64,000 nucleotides of DNA, from NCBI RefSeq assembly GCF_027579695.1, contig NC_083586.1, positions 2,346,501 to 2,410,500 of the forward strand, given 5' to 3'. The notes under the pieces are model-generated. The model was not told the DNA's origin, searched no databases, and was given only the letters and a program-made list of their open reading frames with translations. Origin of the DNA: Neoarius graeffei (lineage: Eukaryota > Chordata > Actinopteri > Siluriformes > Ariidae). Shown here in pieces: positions 31,430 through 43,163 of the stretch. How positions within the stretch are numbered: position 1 is the stretch's first letter; every line of letters starts with the position of its first letter. The translations under genes were made by a program, and so were the position numbers.

Positions 31430-32436
31430 CTGAGGTAAGTTAAACTGAAGGTGTGTTGTCGAATCCCAAATATATCTCCACTTTACTGTTTTAGGAACTC
31501 CGTTCAGTATGAAATAATGCCGTGTGCACCCTAGATAGTGCACTATTTATCCACTCAGGAGAGAGTTGTAGTTTGGCTAACCTGTTTAGTTGTATATTGA
31601 AAGTATTTAAATCTTCACTTCAAGTTTATTTCCATCACGGGTTGTTTTTTTCTCTTTCTCTAAATTGCGACTTCCTCGCAAGTCCAACTTTTTATTTCTC
31701 AAAATTTCAACTTGATTTCTCACAGACTTTTTTTTTCTCGGGGTTTTTATTTATTTTTTAAAAATTATTATTGTTATTGTTAAGCTAATCAGGCAGAATC
31801 ACCCCCTCTGCAGTGTGTTGAGCAGAAAGCTTTACACACTGAAAATGAAAATGGATGAAATCATAGGGGACTGTTTTAGGCATGGTTTCCCGAACCGGGA
31901 GGTCTTGTTGTTGGAAGAATCGTATGGTGTTGAGCTCGAAGCCTCTGATCCCTGGAGAGAGAGAACTGTGTCTAACAATTAGCTCTGGCAGCAATGAAAC
32001 CTCTTTAACCTTCATCCTACCAAGTGGGGTCCATCTGGACCCCGCACCTATATGTTTGTTTGCCATTTTAAAAATATGTGACATACTGCCTCACCGTTTT
32101 ATGAATTTGTCGGAATTTATGTCTTAATTAAAACACTAAAGCACCAGAAGATCAGCTTTTTGCATTGTGAAGGTATAATTAATTTGTTACTGGGGTCCAA
32201 CCGGACCCCAGAGTAAAGTTTATCTGTCTTTCATTTTATAATTGAATAGCACACTGAAAGTTAACTTCTTTTATTTCTTTTATGTTCCATAATGAAACTA
32301 CCAAGGCATTCCTTCTTGGGGTCCATGTGGACCCCACTGCTGCAATAGAGATCTTGCAGTCACGTGACCGGAAAGTACACAACCGCCATCTTATCGGTCA
32401 AAAACACCGCTGAATACTGCTGCACTCGTGTACAGA

Positions 32437-32745
32437 ATGGATCAATTTCAACCGACGGACTACACAGCTCATTTTTCTAATGAACAGATAACTAGCTATA
32501 TGTCTAAAATAAACGATCTACAGATTAGTGACCCTTATAGCTTACCGGACGGAGTTTGCACGACCAGATGTTGAACTGCCAGTGGAATACTCAGACGTGT
32601 ATAATTACCTCATTATCTTTCCCTCGCTGTTCAGTGGTGAAGCACTGCGTGCCTATAAATCTCTGGACAGTTATCTTTACAGAAATTCAGGATTTGTCAG
32701 CGACTCAGATGTGGCATCTTGTAAACAAGAATCCTCATTGGACGG
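32437..32745 (+). pseudogene. First exon of a TE-associated protein, frameshifted
   Basis: ATG 32437 opens MDQFQPTDYTAHFSNEQITS and YMSKINDLQISDPY. After a frameshift near 32525 the reading continues as VEYSDVYNYLIIFPSLFSG and EALRAYKSLDSYLYRNSGF, up to a donor GG|GTAAGT. From memory this resembles the N-terminus of fish multicopy proteins that continue with a SWIM-type zinc finger and a YqaJ nuclease. Only this exon is present. Confidence 0.5.
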
Positions 32746-32833
32746 GTAAGTCACTTAAGTATTGAGTATAGCACTGACCAGCCGATTATAGAATAAGGTA
32801 ATTACAGCTGTAATTCCAAATCGTCCGTCTTGT

Positions 32834-33043
32834 TTACATGGATCTGGCGTTGGAGAGGTAGAGGCTTAGCAGTGGAGGTTTGAGTGGCTGTTTTCTGAGC
32901 TTAGTCAACAGGCCAGCTCTGCAGCCTCGCTTTTGCTTCCGCTCCCGGCGCCGCCTCCTTCGCTTTGCTTCCGATAACAATCCACGGAGACCCTGCTGGT
33001 CTCGCTTTCTCGTCCGGAATGTTGTGCATGCGATGGAAATCAC
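32834..33043 (-). pseudogene. Start of a LINE polyprotein (before endonuclease), fragment
   Basis: The minus strand encodes an Arg-rich stretch (RRRRRRERKQKRGCRAGLLT) followed by LLSLYLSNARSM, where the AP endonuclease of L2/Rex-type LINEs would begin. It stops there. It lies inside the nested element. Confidence 0.5.
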
Positions 33044-33922
33044 TACAAACCGTCATTTTCTGCTGGAAACCAATGTCCAGTAAGTCCATACGGTTGTAGT
33101 GGATATTGAAGTCCGGTACAGACGAACAACACGCAAAAATACACACAAAAAACATAAAAAACATGCACAGGTAGGGAGAGCTTGTAGCCGCAGCCGTTGT
33201 AGTAGAATTGTATATAGTAGGGTTTTCCAGAAGAAAAGGTAGAAGTAAAAGCAGAAGTAGAACCAGAAGTAGAAGGCGGAATATGGCGTTTGACCGACAA
33301 GATGGCGTCTGTCACAATCTGGATCGGCTGTGACGTCACATGCAAGTGCTCCATAAGCACAGGCTGCAAAACAAAAGCCCTAAATTATTTTACAATTACT
33401 TTTTTGTGTTAAATTCTGTAAGAAAAGACCTAAGTTGTAATCCAGAATGTCTTACAGCTGCATGAGCTGCAAAAATCATGTATATAATGGCAATTTTTTT
33501 GTGGCGCTATAATTTGCTACATGTATGCTAGTTATTGCAATATTATTGCAATGTTATTGCATTTATAATACATCATTGATATTCAGCCATAGTGGATTTT
33601 GTTCTTCAATAAAGTTATGTCTGTTTGCTGCATTGAATTGGTTCTTACTGCATTGATTTGAAGGTATTCCCTCCTGGGGTCCATATGGACCCCGCCTGGT
33701 AGTTTGTGTATGTAAAATTGGCTGGTAGGATGAAGGTTAAGTGTGTTCTTTATGCCTTGGGCCCTTTAGTGTATTGCTGTTAGTAATACAAGATGTTCTG
33801 AACAAAACTTATCTGGTGATTTTGTCTTTATAAGCTTTAATTTTAAAGAAAAGTATTGGGGTCCAAACGGACCCCACATGGTAAGATTAAGGTGTAAAAT
33901 AGCATGGTAGGATGAGGGTTAA

Positions 33923-34722
33923 CTCAGGGCTGGTTTTATACGCAGGGCTTTATTAGGCACTGCAAACTCTTCTTTTGCGTGTTTCTTCTTCTTCTTAAAC
34001 TTATTCATCTTCCGTACAAATTTCGATTTCGAATAACCCAATAACCGTACATCACACACAGACAAACAATACATCAAAATGTGCGGCTCGATCGGACTCG
34101 GTGTGCTATTACTTTGTTCAGCATTCTATGATTTTTTTTGTGATGTAGTCGCGAAAAAATCACGCAAAATTTCCCATTCATTTCTATGGGAATAAATGAA
34201 AAAAATCGCACATTTTCAACGTTTTTCAAACATCCGCTGCTCCTAGAGACATGATTCAAACTTTAAAACGGAGACAAACTTCTCCTGTGTGGATCTGGCA
34301 TTCAACTTTTTTGCTAGGTTGTATACTTTTTGATCAGTCACAGATCAAACACCATGATCAATTCTGGAGAAATTCAGACTTTATAATGAGTGTCTATGCA
34401 GTCGAGCTAGAGTGAGCTAGAGTAGAGCACAGCTTTAAAAAATGCTCTACATTTCTCATTAAAACTGTTTTCAGCCACAAATTTCACTCTACCAGAGCAT
34501 TTTTTAACATTTTTTAACATAGTTACTGGGAGACCATTTGGCCAGATTTGGTCTCCTAGTCAATGCCAAACCAGCTTCACTGGGAGACCAAATTTTAAAC
34601 CAAGTTATGTCTTATCATTTGGTTCAATCAGTTGCAATTAATTAACCAAGTACCATGTAAGTATACATTTAACAAGGAAAACGAAGATCTATGTTATAAG
34701 ATATACACACAAGATCATGTTG
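33923..34722. other. No gene recognised
   Basis: AT-rich sequence. Inverted pieces 'ctgggagaccatttgg' / 'tttggtctcctag' (about 34528-34561) and a repeat of 'gctagagt' near 34405-34425 are the only structure. 'tttctatgggaataaatga' is a phrase common in fish repeats. Confidence 0.6.
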
Positions 34723-35098
34723 ATTCTCATCTCATTATCTCTAGCCGCTTTATCCTGTTCTACAGGGTTGCAGGCAAGCTGGAGCCTATCCCAGCTGACT
34801 ACGGGCGAAAGGCGGGGTACACCCTGGACAAGTCGCCAGGTCATCACAGGGGTGACACATAGACACAGACAACCATTTATACTCACATTTCACACCTACG
34901 GTCAATTTAGAGTCACCGGTTAACCTAACCTGCATGTCTTTGGACTGTGGGGGAAACCGGAGCACCCGGAGGAAACCCACATAGACACGGGGAGAACATG
35001 CAAACTCCACACAGAAAGGCCCTCGCCAGCCATGGGGCTTGAACCCGGACCTTCTTGCTGTGAGGCGACAGCGCTAACCACTACACCACCATGCCGCC
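34723..35098 (-). mobile_element. tRNA-headed fish SINE, full copy 4, with 14-bp duplication
   Basis: Same family. Flanked by ACAAGATCATGTTG at 34709-34722 and 35099-35112, a perfect direct repeat. Confidence 0.92.
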
Positions 35099-35595
35099 AC
35101 AAGATCATGTTGGTTAAGAAAAACAAAACTAAAATTTGGTTACTGAGATGGCTGATGTCAGAATCCGATGTCATTACTGTGTAACTTTGAGTGTCTTTGA
35201 CATAACACAAGGGCAAATACAGCCCCAATTACATACCGTATAACGGCGCCCAAATTACGGGCTTGTCAAAAGGCCCAAAATAGAACTTACGAAAATCGCC
35301 CAAATTAGAAGAAAATATCCTGTTTCATACGGGTGGAGAACCCAAAATACTTTTAAATTATTGTTAAATGTCATTTTTTTGGCATATATATTTCAATTTG
35401 TTGTTCAGTTGCTTCATAACATGAAGTGAACATGAAATGCATCTAGCGATTACCGTAAACCATGTCTGAGTCTGACGTCTGAATGTCATAAAATATACTT
35501 CCTTTGTTTATGTTGTGAAATTCTCAACGATTCATGATAACACGTGGCTGTCGGTTTGTGATACTGTTGATAGTATAGATTGACAAGTGGTCGTC

Positions 35596-35694
35596 ATGCT
35601 GGGTCGTGGTAGACCTAAGACAACTGGTAAATCACATAATAAGAACAGCAGTTCATATATTCATGGAAAACGCACAATCGATGGCATTATTTAG
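35596..35694 (+). pseudogene. Short AT-hook frame, terminated by a MITE
   Basis: ATG 35596 opens MLGRGRPKTTGKSHNK and ends KRTIDGII. GRGRPK is a textbook AT-hook core, and the RTIDGII end loosely resembles a PCNA-binding box. The stop codon TAG is the first three bases of the inserted MITE, so the original frame was longer. After the MITE more open sequence follows (36387 on), but the original join cannot be fixed without the target duplication. Confidence 0.35.
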
Positions 35695-36386
35695 GCTACG
35701 TTTACACTAGACCGTATCTGTCTCGTTTTCTTCGCGGACGCACTGTCCGTTTACATTAACCCCCCTGAAAAAGCGGGGAAACGGGAATCCGCCAGCGTCC
35801 ACGTATTCAATCTAGATCGTATCAGCTCCGGTGCTGTGTAAACATTCAGAATACGCGAATACGCTGTGCTGAGCTCTAGCTGGCGTCTCATTGGACAACG
35901 TCACTGTGACATCCACCTTCCTGATTCGCTGGCGTTGGTCATGTGACGCGACTGCTGAAAAACGGCGCAGACTTCCGCCTTGTATCACCTTTCATTAAAG
36001 AGTATAAAAGTATGAAAATACTGCAAATACTGATGCAAATACTGCCCATTGTGTAGTTATGATTGTCTTTAGGCTTGCCATCCTTCCACTTGCAAGTAAT
36101 AAGTGATCTGCGCTGGGATCTCACACACAGCGGCTCAGTCCCGAATCGTGGCTTGTTCACTTCACTCGCGCGCTCTGTGAGCTGCGCAGGGCCGGAGTGC
36201 GCACCCTCCAGAGGGCACTCGCTGTTCAGGGCGGAGTGATTTGGAGCGCAGGATGCCTGCGGAGCCGAGCGTATCCGCGTATTGGTGTTGCTGTGTGCAC
36301 GGCTAACGGTTTTAGTGTCAACGCGAATCGTTTTAAGAACGTTAATCTGATGATCCGCTGATTCGACGTAATGTAAACGTAGCCTA
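35692..36386. mobile_element. MITE with TAGGCTACGTTTACA terminal repeats
   Basis: Left TAGGCTACGTTTACACTA; right, as reverse complement, TAGGCTACGTTTACATTA. That is 17 of 18 identical. No transposase frame. GC content is higher than in the surrounding DNA. The target duplication is not resolved. Confidence 0.82.
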
Positions 36387-37607
36387 AGTCTACAGGCGGG
36401 GGAATGGGGAGGTTTATCACACGACAGAACAGTCAGAAGACATCAGACGATATTGTTGACAAGGTCGAGGTCATTGACTTGTCGTCTGCAACAGCTGCCT
36501 TACAGTTGCCAGGCACGCTATGGATTTTTATGACATATTTTATGTGAGACTTTTATGTAATCTGCTTTGTACCAGCTTATTTTTAAACTTAAGTGAAAAT
36601 TATTTTTATCCCATTTATGCCCAAATTAATTTATACCAAATTATATTGGAAGTTGAATTGAAATAGATGTGTGCCCAAATAGATGTTGTGATCATAATTA
36701 GGTTTACAAAATATTTTTATCTTTATTTATTCAGAATGTTGGAGAAAACTTTTGACTTTTTAGATACAGCACTACTTTATACTTGCACATGATTATGTAA
36801 TTTCTATTATTTTTATTGCTCGATATATTTTATAATTGGTTAAAAAAATTACTAAAAATGATACGTCAAAAATTTTCGGCATGCTACGCGTGAAAATATT
36901 TTTTTAAAAAAATTTTAGGCTCGCTATGGTGCCCAAATTAAAAACCTGTCTTTGCCCCTCTAACATTTGTGCTTGGTAATTGCTCTTGATAGCTGTGTAG
37001 TGACTGTAGTGTGTTTGTCTGTATGGTGATTGGTGAACCATTTTGCGTCACAGAATATGCCCCAGCGGTGCAGCCGCATGGACTCTGTGGCCTGCGATTG
37101 TATTGCCCAGACCGGTTGGTCTCCTAGTGGAAAATCCTTAAAAAATGCTCTGCACTCTACACACACAATTTTCTCAAAAGTTGGAGTCACACTTGTCTTG
37201 ATTCACATGATGTGTCTACCTAAATGATAGGATTTACAGTTTTCTCACAAGAAGCCTCAAAGTGACAGGTTCACAGCCCAACTGCTCCATTGACTCCCAT
37301 TATAATCACGACAGTGCTTTTACTACAAAATCAGAAATGTCAGTTGTTTTCAACTCGCTCTGTTGTCCACATTTTTTACACTAGGGACAAAAAAATTACA
37401 TCAATGTGTTCATGAGAGCCTTGTAGCGCTCAATGTGAAAGAATTTTGTGAATACCTCCTTTCATTTTCGTGTAAATCGCTGTTGTTCAAGGAGAAGGAA
37501 ATCTGAGAAAAAGCTCTCTTTGCCTGTAATCTTATGTCTCTGCTCTGCACCTGAGCACCGTCACCAAGGCAACAAGCTCCAGTCAGGGAGCAGATGGGGG
37601 AGGGGCT

Positions 37608-37608
37608 G

Positions 37609-37635
<27 letters not shown>
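37608..37635. repeat. (CT)n microsatellite at the ERV-B edge
   Basis: About fourteen CT units that end exactly where the ERV-B LTR begins. Confidence 0.92.
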
Positions 37636-37639
<4 letters not shown>

Positions 37640-38512
37640 AGGTTCAACCCAGTTAGAAGGTCCATCGGTCAACTTATTTCTCGGGACCCCCGCCCTCGTA
37701 CCACCTGCAGAATTCTGGGACGGAACACCGCAAAAAAACAGAGAACCAGAGATCGGTTTAACTACTGTTTATTCACAGTATTCTCGCCAAAGATGAAAGA
37801 TTACAAACACCTTTTATAACAAATCATAATCTCTCCAAACGGCTATTGTGTCTATCAAATGTGTGTGTGTTTGTATGTGTGTGTGTCTCTATGGGAGGGT
37901 GTGAGTGAGTGACATCATTTTGATATGTGTCTATGTGCTAGGTCAGCAAATCACATCTTAATTCCATATGTATGTGTGTGTGTGTGAATGAAACCTTCAA
38001 TCATAAGCAAAATAATATTTCAGCAATTCAGCAATTTCATTTACGCACGTCAAAGCACGCGAGATGTTTTTACGACAATGTTTTAAACAAAGACTATGTT
38101 TGGTCTAACAAAAGTGTTCTTCTCCACTGGACGAAGGTCAGGCTACACAGGAACAGTTTAAAATCACTGCCATAGTATATGCAATAGTCCAAAATAATAA
38201 AGGATCTTAAAAAGCTCTAAAATATAAAGTCTTAACTCTTTGTTCAGCAATAAGGCTACCATTACATCCAACATTAAAGTGTGTGTGGGTCGATCTGACA
38301 TCAAAACAGACCTTGGCGTCGTTCAGACACATCTCTGATCAAAAATACACATTTCATAAACAAAATGTTCCCAAACAATGTCCAGCCAAGACAGAAGGTC
38401 ATTTTTAACTGAACCTTAAATTTAATCCTTAATTTTAATAAATTACCATGAATCACCATTTTAATAAATTACTGCCTTCTTGGTCAAGAATAATACTTAT
38501 ATAAACCTAACA
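37636..38512 (-). repeat. ERV-B 3' LTR
   Basis: TGTTAGGTT...AACCTAACA, near-identical to 45119-46005. The minus-strand poly(A) signal AATAAA is at 37768-37773. It contains (GT)n at 37860-37887. Confidence 0.93.
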
Positions 38513-38525
38513 ATCCCCCCCTTTG
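38513..38525 (-). other. ERV-B polypurine tract
   Basis: The minus strand reads ATCAAAGGGGGGGAT directly before the LTR start TGTTAGG. This fixes the orientation. Confidence 0.85.
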
Positions 38526-38773
38526 ATAATAGTATCATTATTATCAAATCCTAGGACCATATATTATCACCTCATGATCATATATGTGATTACATCGAGA
38601 ATTAATCTTGAGTTAATCTTTGCCCTTCTTGACGTATATTGGTGCTCAGAGGGCGGGCATGCCCGATCAGCCCTCGTCCCACCTCACCGGAGCTTAGAGA
38701 AACTCAAATACACGCTACTTCCTTCAGAGTAATTTGTTCTAAAACAGTGAGGAAAAATGAAATTAGAAGGGTA

Positions 38774-39151
38774 CTATAAGGGAATTATAGGGCATATCGA
38801 CCTATAGTGAGAACAGAGTCCTGTAAGAATACAGAGTTTCAGAGCATAGAGATGTGTAATAATAGTAGAAAACGGCATCAGATGAAAGACATAACACATT
38901 CGTGTGGTGTGTGCTTGTGCAGTCCAGTTAGCGAAGTTAGTCCAGAAGATGTTGTCTCGAAGTCCAGCTCGAGCGGGTAACCCTGCTCCAAGCAATGAAG
39001 TGGTCCAGAAGGCTCGGGCGGGTAACCCTGCCCCGAGCAAAGATGAAGCAGTCACGAAGGCTCGGGCGGGTAGCCCTGCCCCGAGCAACAATGAAGTCAT
39101 GAAACCCGTGATGAGGACTGTCATGGTTGTAGTGAGGATGATTGGTTCCAA
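38774..39151 (-). pseudogene. ERV-B env-region remnant with triplicated LLGAGLPARA
   Basis: Three tandem DNA units of about 45-48 bp (38966-39105) encode SLLLGAGLPARA-type repeats on the minus strand. The position, between the integrase end and the polypurine tract, is where env should be. No signal peptide, cleavage site or other env hallmark survives, and this open frame may be accidental. Confidence 0.35.
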
Positions 39152-39309
39152 ATGGGGCGCAAGATCTCTTCCCCTCTTTGTTCACAACGTCTTGAGGATT
39201 CTCAGTCGAATCTGTGTAGAGCTCAGAAATAGAGAGACAGAGAGAGAGAACAAAGATTCTCGGGACACAGAGAAAACGTTAGTAGCAAACTTGTCATTGT
39301 AACACAACT

Positions 39310-39880
39310 TTGTTATGGAGCCTTCTTCAATCGCATGGCATGGATCCACTGTGGAAAAAGATCAGTTAAAACAGCAGCAAAAGTAATGGCGACTATCTCT
39401 GCAGGCCCATTATATTGTTTTCCCAATTGTCAAAATCATTACTTTAAAAAGTCACACCAGCACCTGTCTCCCACGTGAAAGGGGTGTGTGGTGGAGATAT
39501 TGTATTATTGACCTTGGTACAAATTTTATGCAACTTATCTATAAGGGCTGCAGAATACTCATCCATATGCATTTTCAAATCAGAGGTACCCGGAGCTGGA
39601 GTTCCCTTCTTCCAGGGGAAGAATATTATTCCAAAGATAATTTCTTGGTGTCATACGAATTTCAGCCAGAATGAATTATGGATTACAGAACCAAACCTGT
39701 GTCCTGCATGACCTTAATTAATTTGTCTTTCAATGTTCGATTAGTACGTTCTACGATACCAGAGGATTTAGGAATGTGAAAACACCAGTTTAGTTTAGAG
39801 ATACTTACAAAGGTTTTGTGTGACTTTTGAGGTAAAACGGGTACCCTTGTCTGAGTCTATGGCATTTGAAACCCCATAAC
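39310..39880 (-). pseudogene. ERV-B integrase remnant
   Basis: Minus-strand translation in shifting frames gives an IDSDKGTRF-like stretch (second catalytic Asp), then HIPKSSGIVERTNRTLK and DKLIKVMQDTG (catalytic Glu in VERTNR), and a C-terminal GPAEIVAITFAAVLTDLFPQ and WIHAMRLKKAP. These are the order and motifs of a gamma-type retroviral integrase. A 130-base AAT-rich patch near 39890-40040 interrupts the upstream part. Not functional. Confidence 0.8.
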
Positions 39881-40499
39881 TATAATAATAATTATTATTA
39901 TTATTGATTTCTTATTATTTTATTGTTGTTATTTTATTGTTCTGCTTTTATTGTTTGTTTTTCTTATTTTACTGTCCAGTGTCCTTAGGTACCTTGAAAG
40001 GCACTTATAAATAAAATGTATCATTATTATTATTATAACTAGGTATCAAAACGAGTAACTACCTTCGTGTTCTCTCGAGAACAGGGAAAAACTTCTACCC
40101 ATTTAGAGAATTTGTCCACAATCAAGATGACAAAAATCAAATGAGAAAGAAAGAGCGTATGTCTCATGCAGAATATCAGGCTGATATTGGTTGAACACAC
40201 AGAATAACCACAGAATAACCATCAACAAAGAGTACTTCCCCCATCCCTAGAGGGCTGGAGGGAAGAGATCAGACCTGATACTAGTAGTATGTGCGATTTT
40301 TAGACAGACAATATCAATGCCATCTCAAGTATCATCCCGAGAATTAAGGAGGCGTGCGAGAGCGCGACCTACATTATCAAAAGAGGATGTGACACGAATT
40401 TCGAGATTGTTAGTGGAACAGAGAATAAATAGTCATATGTTAATTTAATTATCTATTAAATTACTGATTAATTAATTTAATGGGTCTGTCAATTTTGCA

Positions 40500-41310
40500 A
40501 CCATCAAACCATCAAAGCACATGTGGAGACAGCTCCCAGACACGCAAGTAAGCCTTGAGCAACAATGTCTAATGTTTTGGATAAAAACGCACAATGATGC
40601 ATTCCCCCCCCACGCTCCCCAGAGGCTGTGCCCTGGTGTTCACAGGCATAGAGGTGGAAGGGCTTGAAGTGAGCAGGTAACCCAGGGGCGGAACAAAGGG
40701 TGCTTCTGAGGGAGTGATAAGCGACCACCATAGCGTCAGTCCAGGTCAAAGGATGTTGCAGTGGATCGTGATGAGAGATTGCGGAACGGAGAAGCTTGTC
40801 ATATAAAGAGCAGTCAGGGATCCATTTTCTGACCCAGAAAAGACATCAGTGCAAAAGTTCAAATACTTAAGTGTCCATGCAATATTGCAGCTTGGTTCTG
40901 GAAACCTTAAAGCCCTTATGCGGCAGATGTTGAAGCAGGCGCAAGTGTCAGTGTCTTGGCAGATTTCTGGTGATTTCAGCAGATACCAGAACACACAGAC
41001 CACAGAGTCCTGAGGGAGGGAGAAGGTCACAGAGCACGTTATGAATTACAGCTGAAAAAACAAACAAACAGCAGGAGAGTCAAATGAAACCTTGAGTCCA
41101 AACGCTATCTCCTCATGTGCGTGGAAAAAGGCAGAACAGAGATCATTAATTTTCATTAATGGAAAAACAGCAATGATGAGCAGGAACCTGTGACATTACA
41201 GAAGAAACAATCAATTCATTAATCTTACGTAAATCTTGTGTAAAGTGTCTCACCACGCCTTGCTCGAGAAGAGACTGTAGGATGACATGGATCCAGAGAG
41301 AGAGAGGTAC
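40500..41310 (-). pseudogene. ERV-B reverse transcriptase and RNase H remnants
   Basis: The minus strand at about 41310-41100 encodes VILQSLLEQGVVRH and FTQDLRKINELIV, the start of a gamma-type RT. At 40749-40504 it encodes DAMVVAYHSLRSTLC, FKPFHLYACEHQG and LSKTLDIVAQGLLACL, the RT connection and start of RNase H. The palm with YxDD lies between and is not recognisable. Stops and deletions throughout. Confidence 0.75.
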
Positions 41311-41749
41311 TGCTTAACATAAACAACTTAACTCTGTTTCTTGCTGAAAAAAATTATGGTTAACTAAATACATTAAAAGCCTATCCATTCCATATCCTCT
41401 GTGGTTTTTAAAAGCAAAAGTATGGAGGTTTAAAACTCAGCAAGCATTTCATATCAATAGTTCGAAATTAGTAGGAACATGGTTAAGCTTAGCCTCATAA
41501 GTAGCAATAAGTTTAAAGAAAGAAAAGGAGATAAAAAACAGGGCAAATTGAAATGACAAACAATTTCACTGAATGTAATTTGAATAAAATTGAATAGCTG
41601 ATAAGCACTCTTTGTTGGATTCGATATGTGACAGAGACTCAAAATACATTTTTAATTCAATTAACAGTATTAATGAGAATTGGTTGTCTGTCTTGGACAT
41701 TTTGACTTTATGTATATGGAATTTACCTAATAATATAAAGAGATTACTT

Positions 41750-42123
41750 CTCATCTCATCATTATCTCTAGCCGCTTTATCCTTCTACAGGGTCGCAGGC
41801 AAGCTGGAGCCTATCCCAGCTGACTACGGGCGAAAGGCGGGGTACACCCTGGACAAGTCGCCAGGTCATCACAGGGCTGACACATAGACACAGACAACCA
41901 TTCACACTCACATTCACACCTACGCTCAATTTAGAGTCACCAGTTAACCTAACCTGCATGTCTTTGGACTGTGGGGGAAACCGGAGCACCCGGAGGAAAC
42001 CCACGCGGACACGGGGAGAACATGCAAACTCCACACAGAAAGGCCCTCGCCGGCCCCGGGGCTCGAACCCAGGACCTTCTTGTTGTGAGGCGACAGCGCT
42101 AACCACTACACCACCGTGCCGCC
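41750..42123 (-). mobile_element. tRNA-headed fish SINE, full copy 5, with 12-bp duplication
   Basis: Flanked by AAGAGATTACTT at 41738-41749 and 42124-42135. Inserted inside ERV-B upstream of its pol. Confidence 0.93.
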
Positions 42124-42531
42124 AAGAGATTACTTATTAAATTTATTATTGTGAGAAAGTGCCAAAAATAATGATTTTCTCTGCCCATTGCAGATTTCTG
42201 TGGCTGTCCTTTCCTGCTGTTCTTGCATGAGTTGTTTGTTTATATTATAGCTATCTGTAACAGTCTGGGAGTCTTATCTCATTGTTGACTGAGAAAGAGA
42301 CAGAGAGACTATAGAGACGGAACAATTATTCAAAATATTATTTATAATAGGACGACAATTATTCAAAAAATGTCAAAAATGAAGTAAAAAGCGGGTTAGC
42401 TCGCTGTTGAACTAATTGCATGCTTCCCAGACAAGACAAGTCCACATTTCGCTAAAACGCGTCAGAAACAGGAGTATATAGGATGTTTAAAGGTTAGAAT
42501 TACATATGATTAATAAAAATACCACTACACC

Positions 42532-42576
42532 AGCGGCGGTGAGAGCGCTGAATCCTAACCACTAGACCACTACACG
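42532..42576 (-). repeat. tRNA-Glu 5' half-like sequence
   Basis: The minus strand reads GTGGTCTAGTGGTTAGGATT, C, then AGCGCTCTCACCGCCGC. This matches tRNA-Glu(CTC) from the D arm through the anticodon stem with one difference. The T arm and acceptor 3' strand are missing, so it is not a tRNA gene. It lies inside ERV-B between two SINEs. Confidence 0.65.
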
Positions 42577-42789
42577 ATCAGTTTTAAAATGTTTTAGATC
42601 AACATTAAACATTAGGTTAAACATTAAATTTTTCGGCATTTCCATTCACACGTAAGGTAAATATATTCGATGCCTTTTATTATGCCTTTAAACAGGAAGT
42701 GGTATAATATTCAATATTTTAAAAATGATTCCTGATAAATATCTTCAAATCTGAAAGTGATATTTGATTTGGCTGAATTAATCAAACTC

Positions 42790-43163
42790 ATCTCATCTCA
42801 TTATCTCTAGCCGCTTTATCCTTCTACAGGGTCGCAGGCAAGCTGGAGCCTATCCCAGCTGACTACGGGCGAAAGGCAGGGTACACCCTGGACAAGTTGC
42901 CAGGTCATCACAGGGCTGACACATAGACACAGACAACCATTCACACTCACATTCACACCTACGGTCAATTTAGAGTCATCAGTTAACCTAACCTGCATGT
43001 CTTTGGACTGTGGGGGAAACTGGAGCACCCGGAGGAAACCCACGCGGACACGGGGAGAACATGCAAACTCCACACAGAAAGGCCCTCGCCGGCCCCGGGG
43101 CTCGAACCCAGGACCTTCTTGCTGTGAGGCGACAGCGCTAACCACTACACCACCGTGCCGCCC
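42790..43163 (-). mobile_element. tRNA-headed fish SINE, full copy 6, with 12-bp duplication
   Basis: Flanked by TTAATCAAACTC at 42778-42789 and 43164-43175. Also inside ERV-B. From 43176 to 44690, the expected gag region, no gag motif is recognisable. Confidence 0.93.

Larger units (their letters stand above)
32353..33346. mobile_element. Nested DNA element with CTTGCA/TGCAAG ends
   Basis: Inverted ends CTTGCAGTCACGTGAC (left) and CTTGCATGTGACGTCAC (right, reverse complement). Inner parts are also inverted ('gccatcttatcggtcaaa' against 'tttgaccgacaagatggc'). It carries the start of an exon on the plus strand and a LINE leader on the minus strand. No clear target duplication. Confidence 0.55.
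32005..33922. mobile_element. TTAA-bounded DNA element with palindromic subterminal motifs
   Basis: Left end TTAA + CCTTCATCCTACCA (32005-32022). Right end TGGTAGGATGAAGG + TTAA at 33723-33740, and a second, similar right end TGGTAGGATGAGGG + TTAA at 33905-33922. Five palindromes of the form GGGGTCCANNNGGACCCC or close to it lie at 32026, 32192, 32318, 33676 and 33858. TTAA duplication points to piggyBac- or Kolobok-type elements. No transposase of its own; another element is nested inside. Confidence 0.75.
35218..36960. other. Unclassified segment with repeated GCCCAAATTA motif
   Basis: The motif GCCCAAATTA or a one-base variant recurs at about 35248, 35297, 36620, 36672 and 36930, and the segment starts and ends with it. 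It carries a short AT-hook frame and is interrupted by a MITE at 35692-36386. It may be an element of its own, but no inverted termini could be shown. From 36961 to 37607 no gene is recognisable. Confidence 0.35.

Noticed and set aside
41777-42106. ~110-aa open frame seen again and again (15150, 24258, 42816)
   Set aside because: It is the antisense reading of the tRNA-headed SINE; conservation reflects repeat identity.
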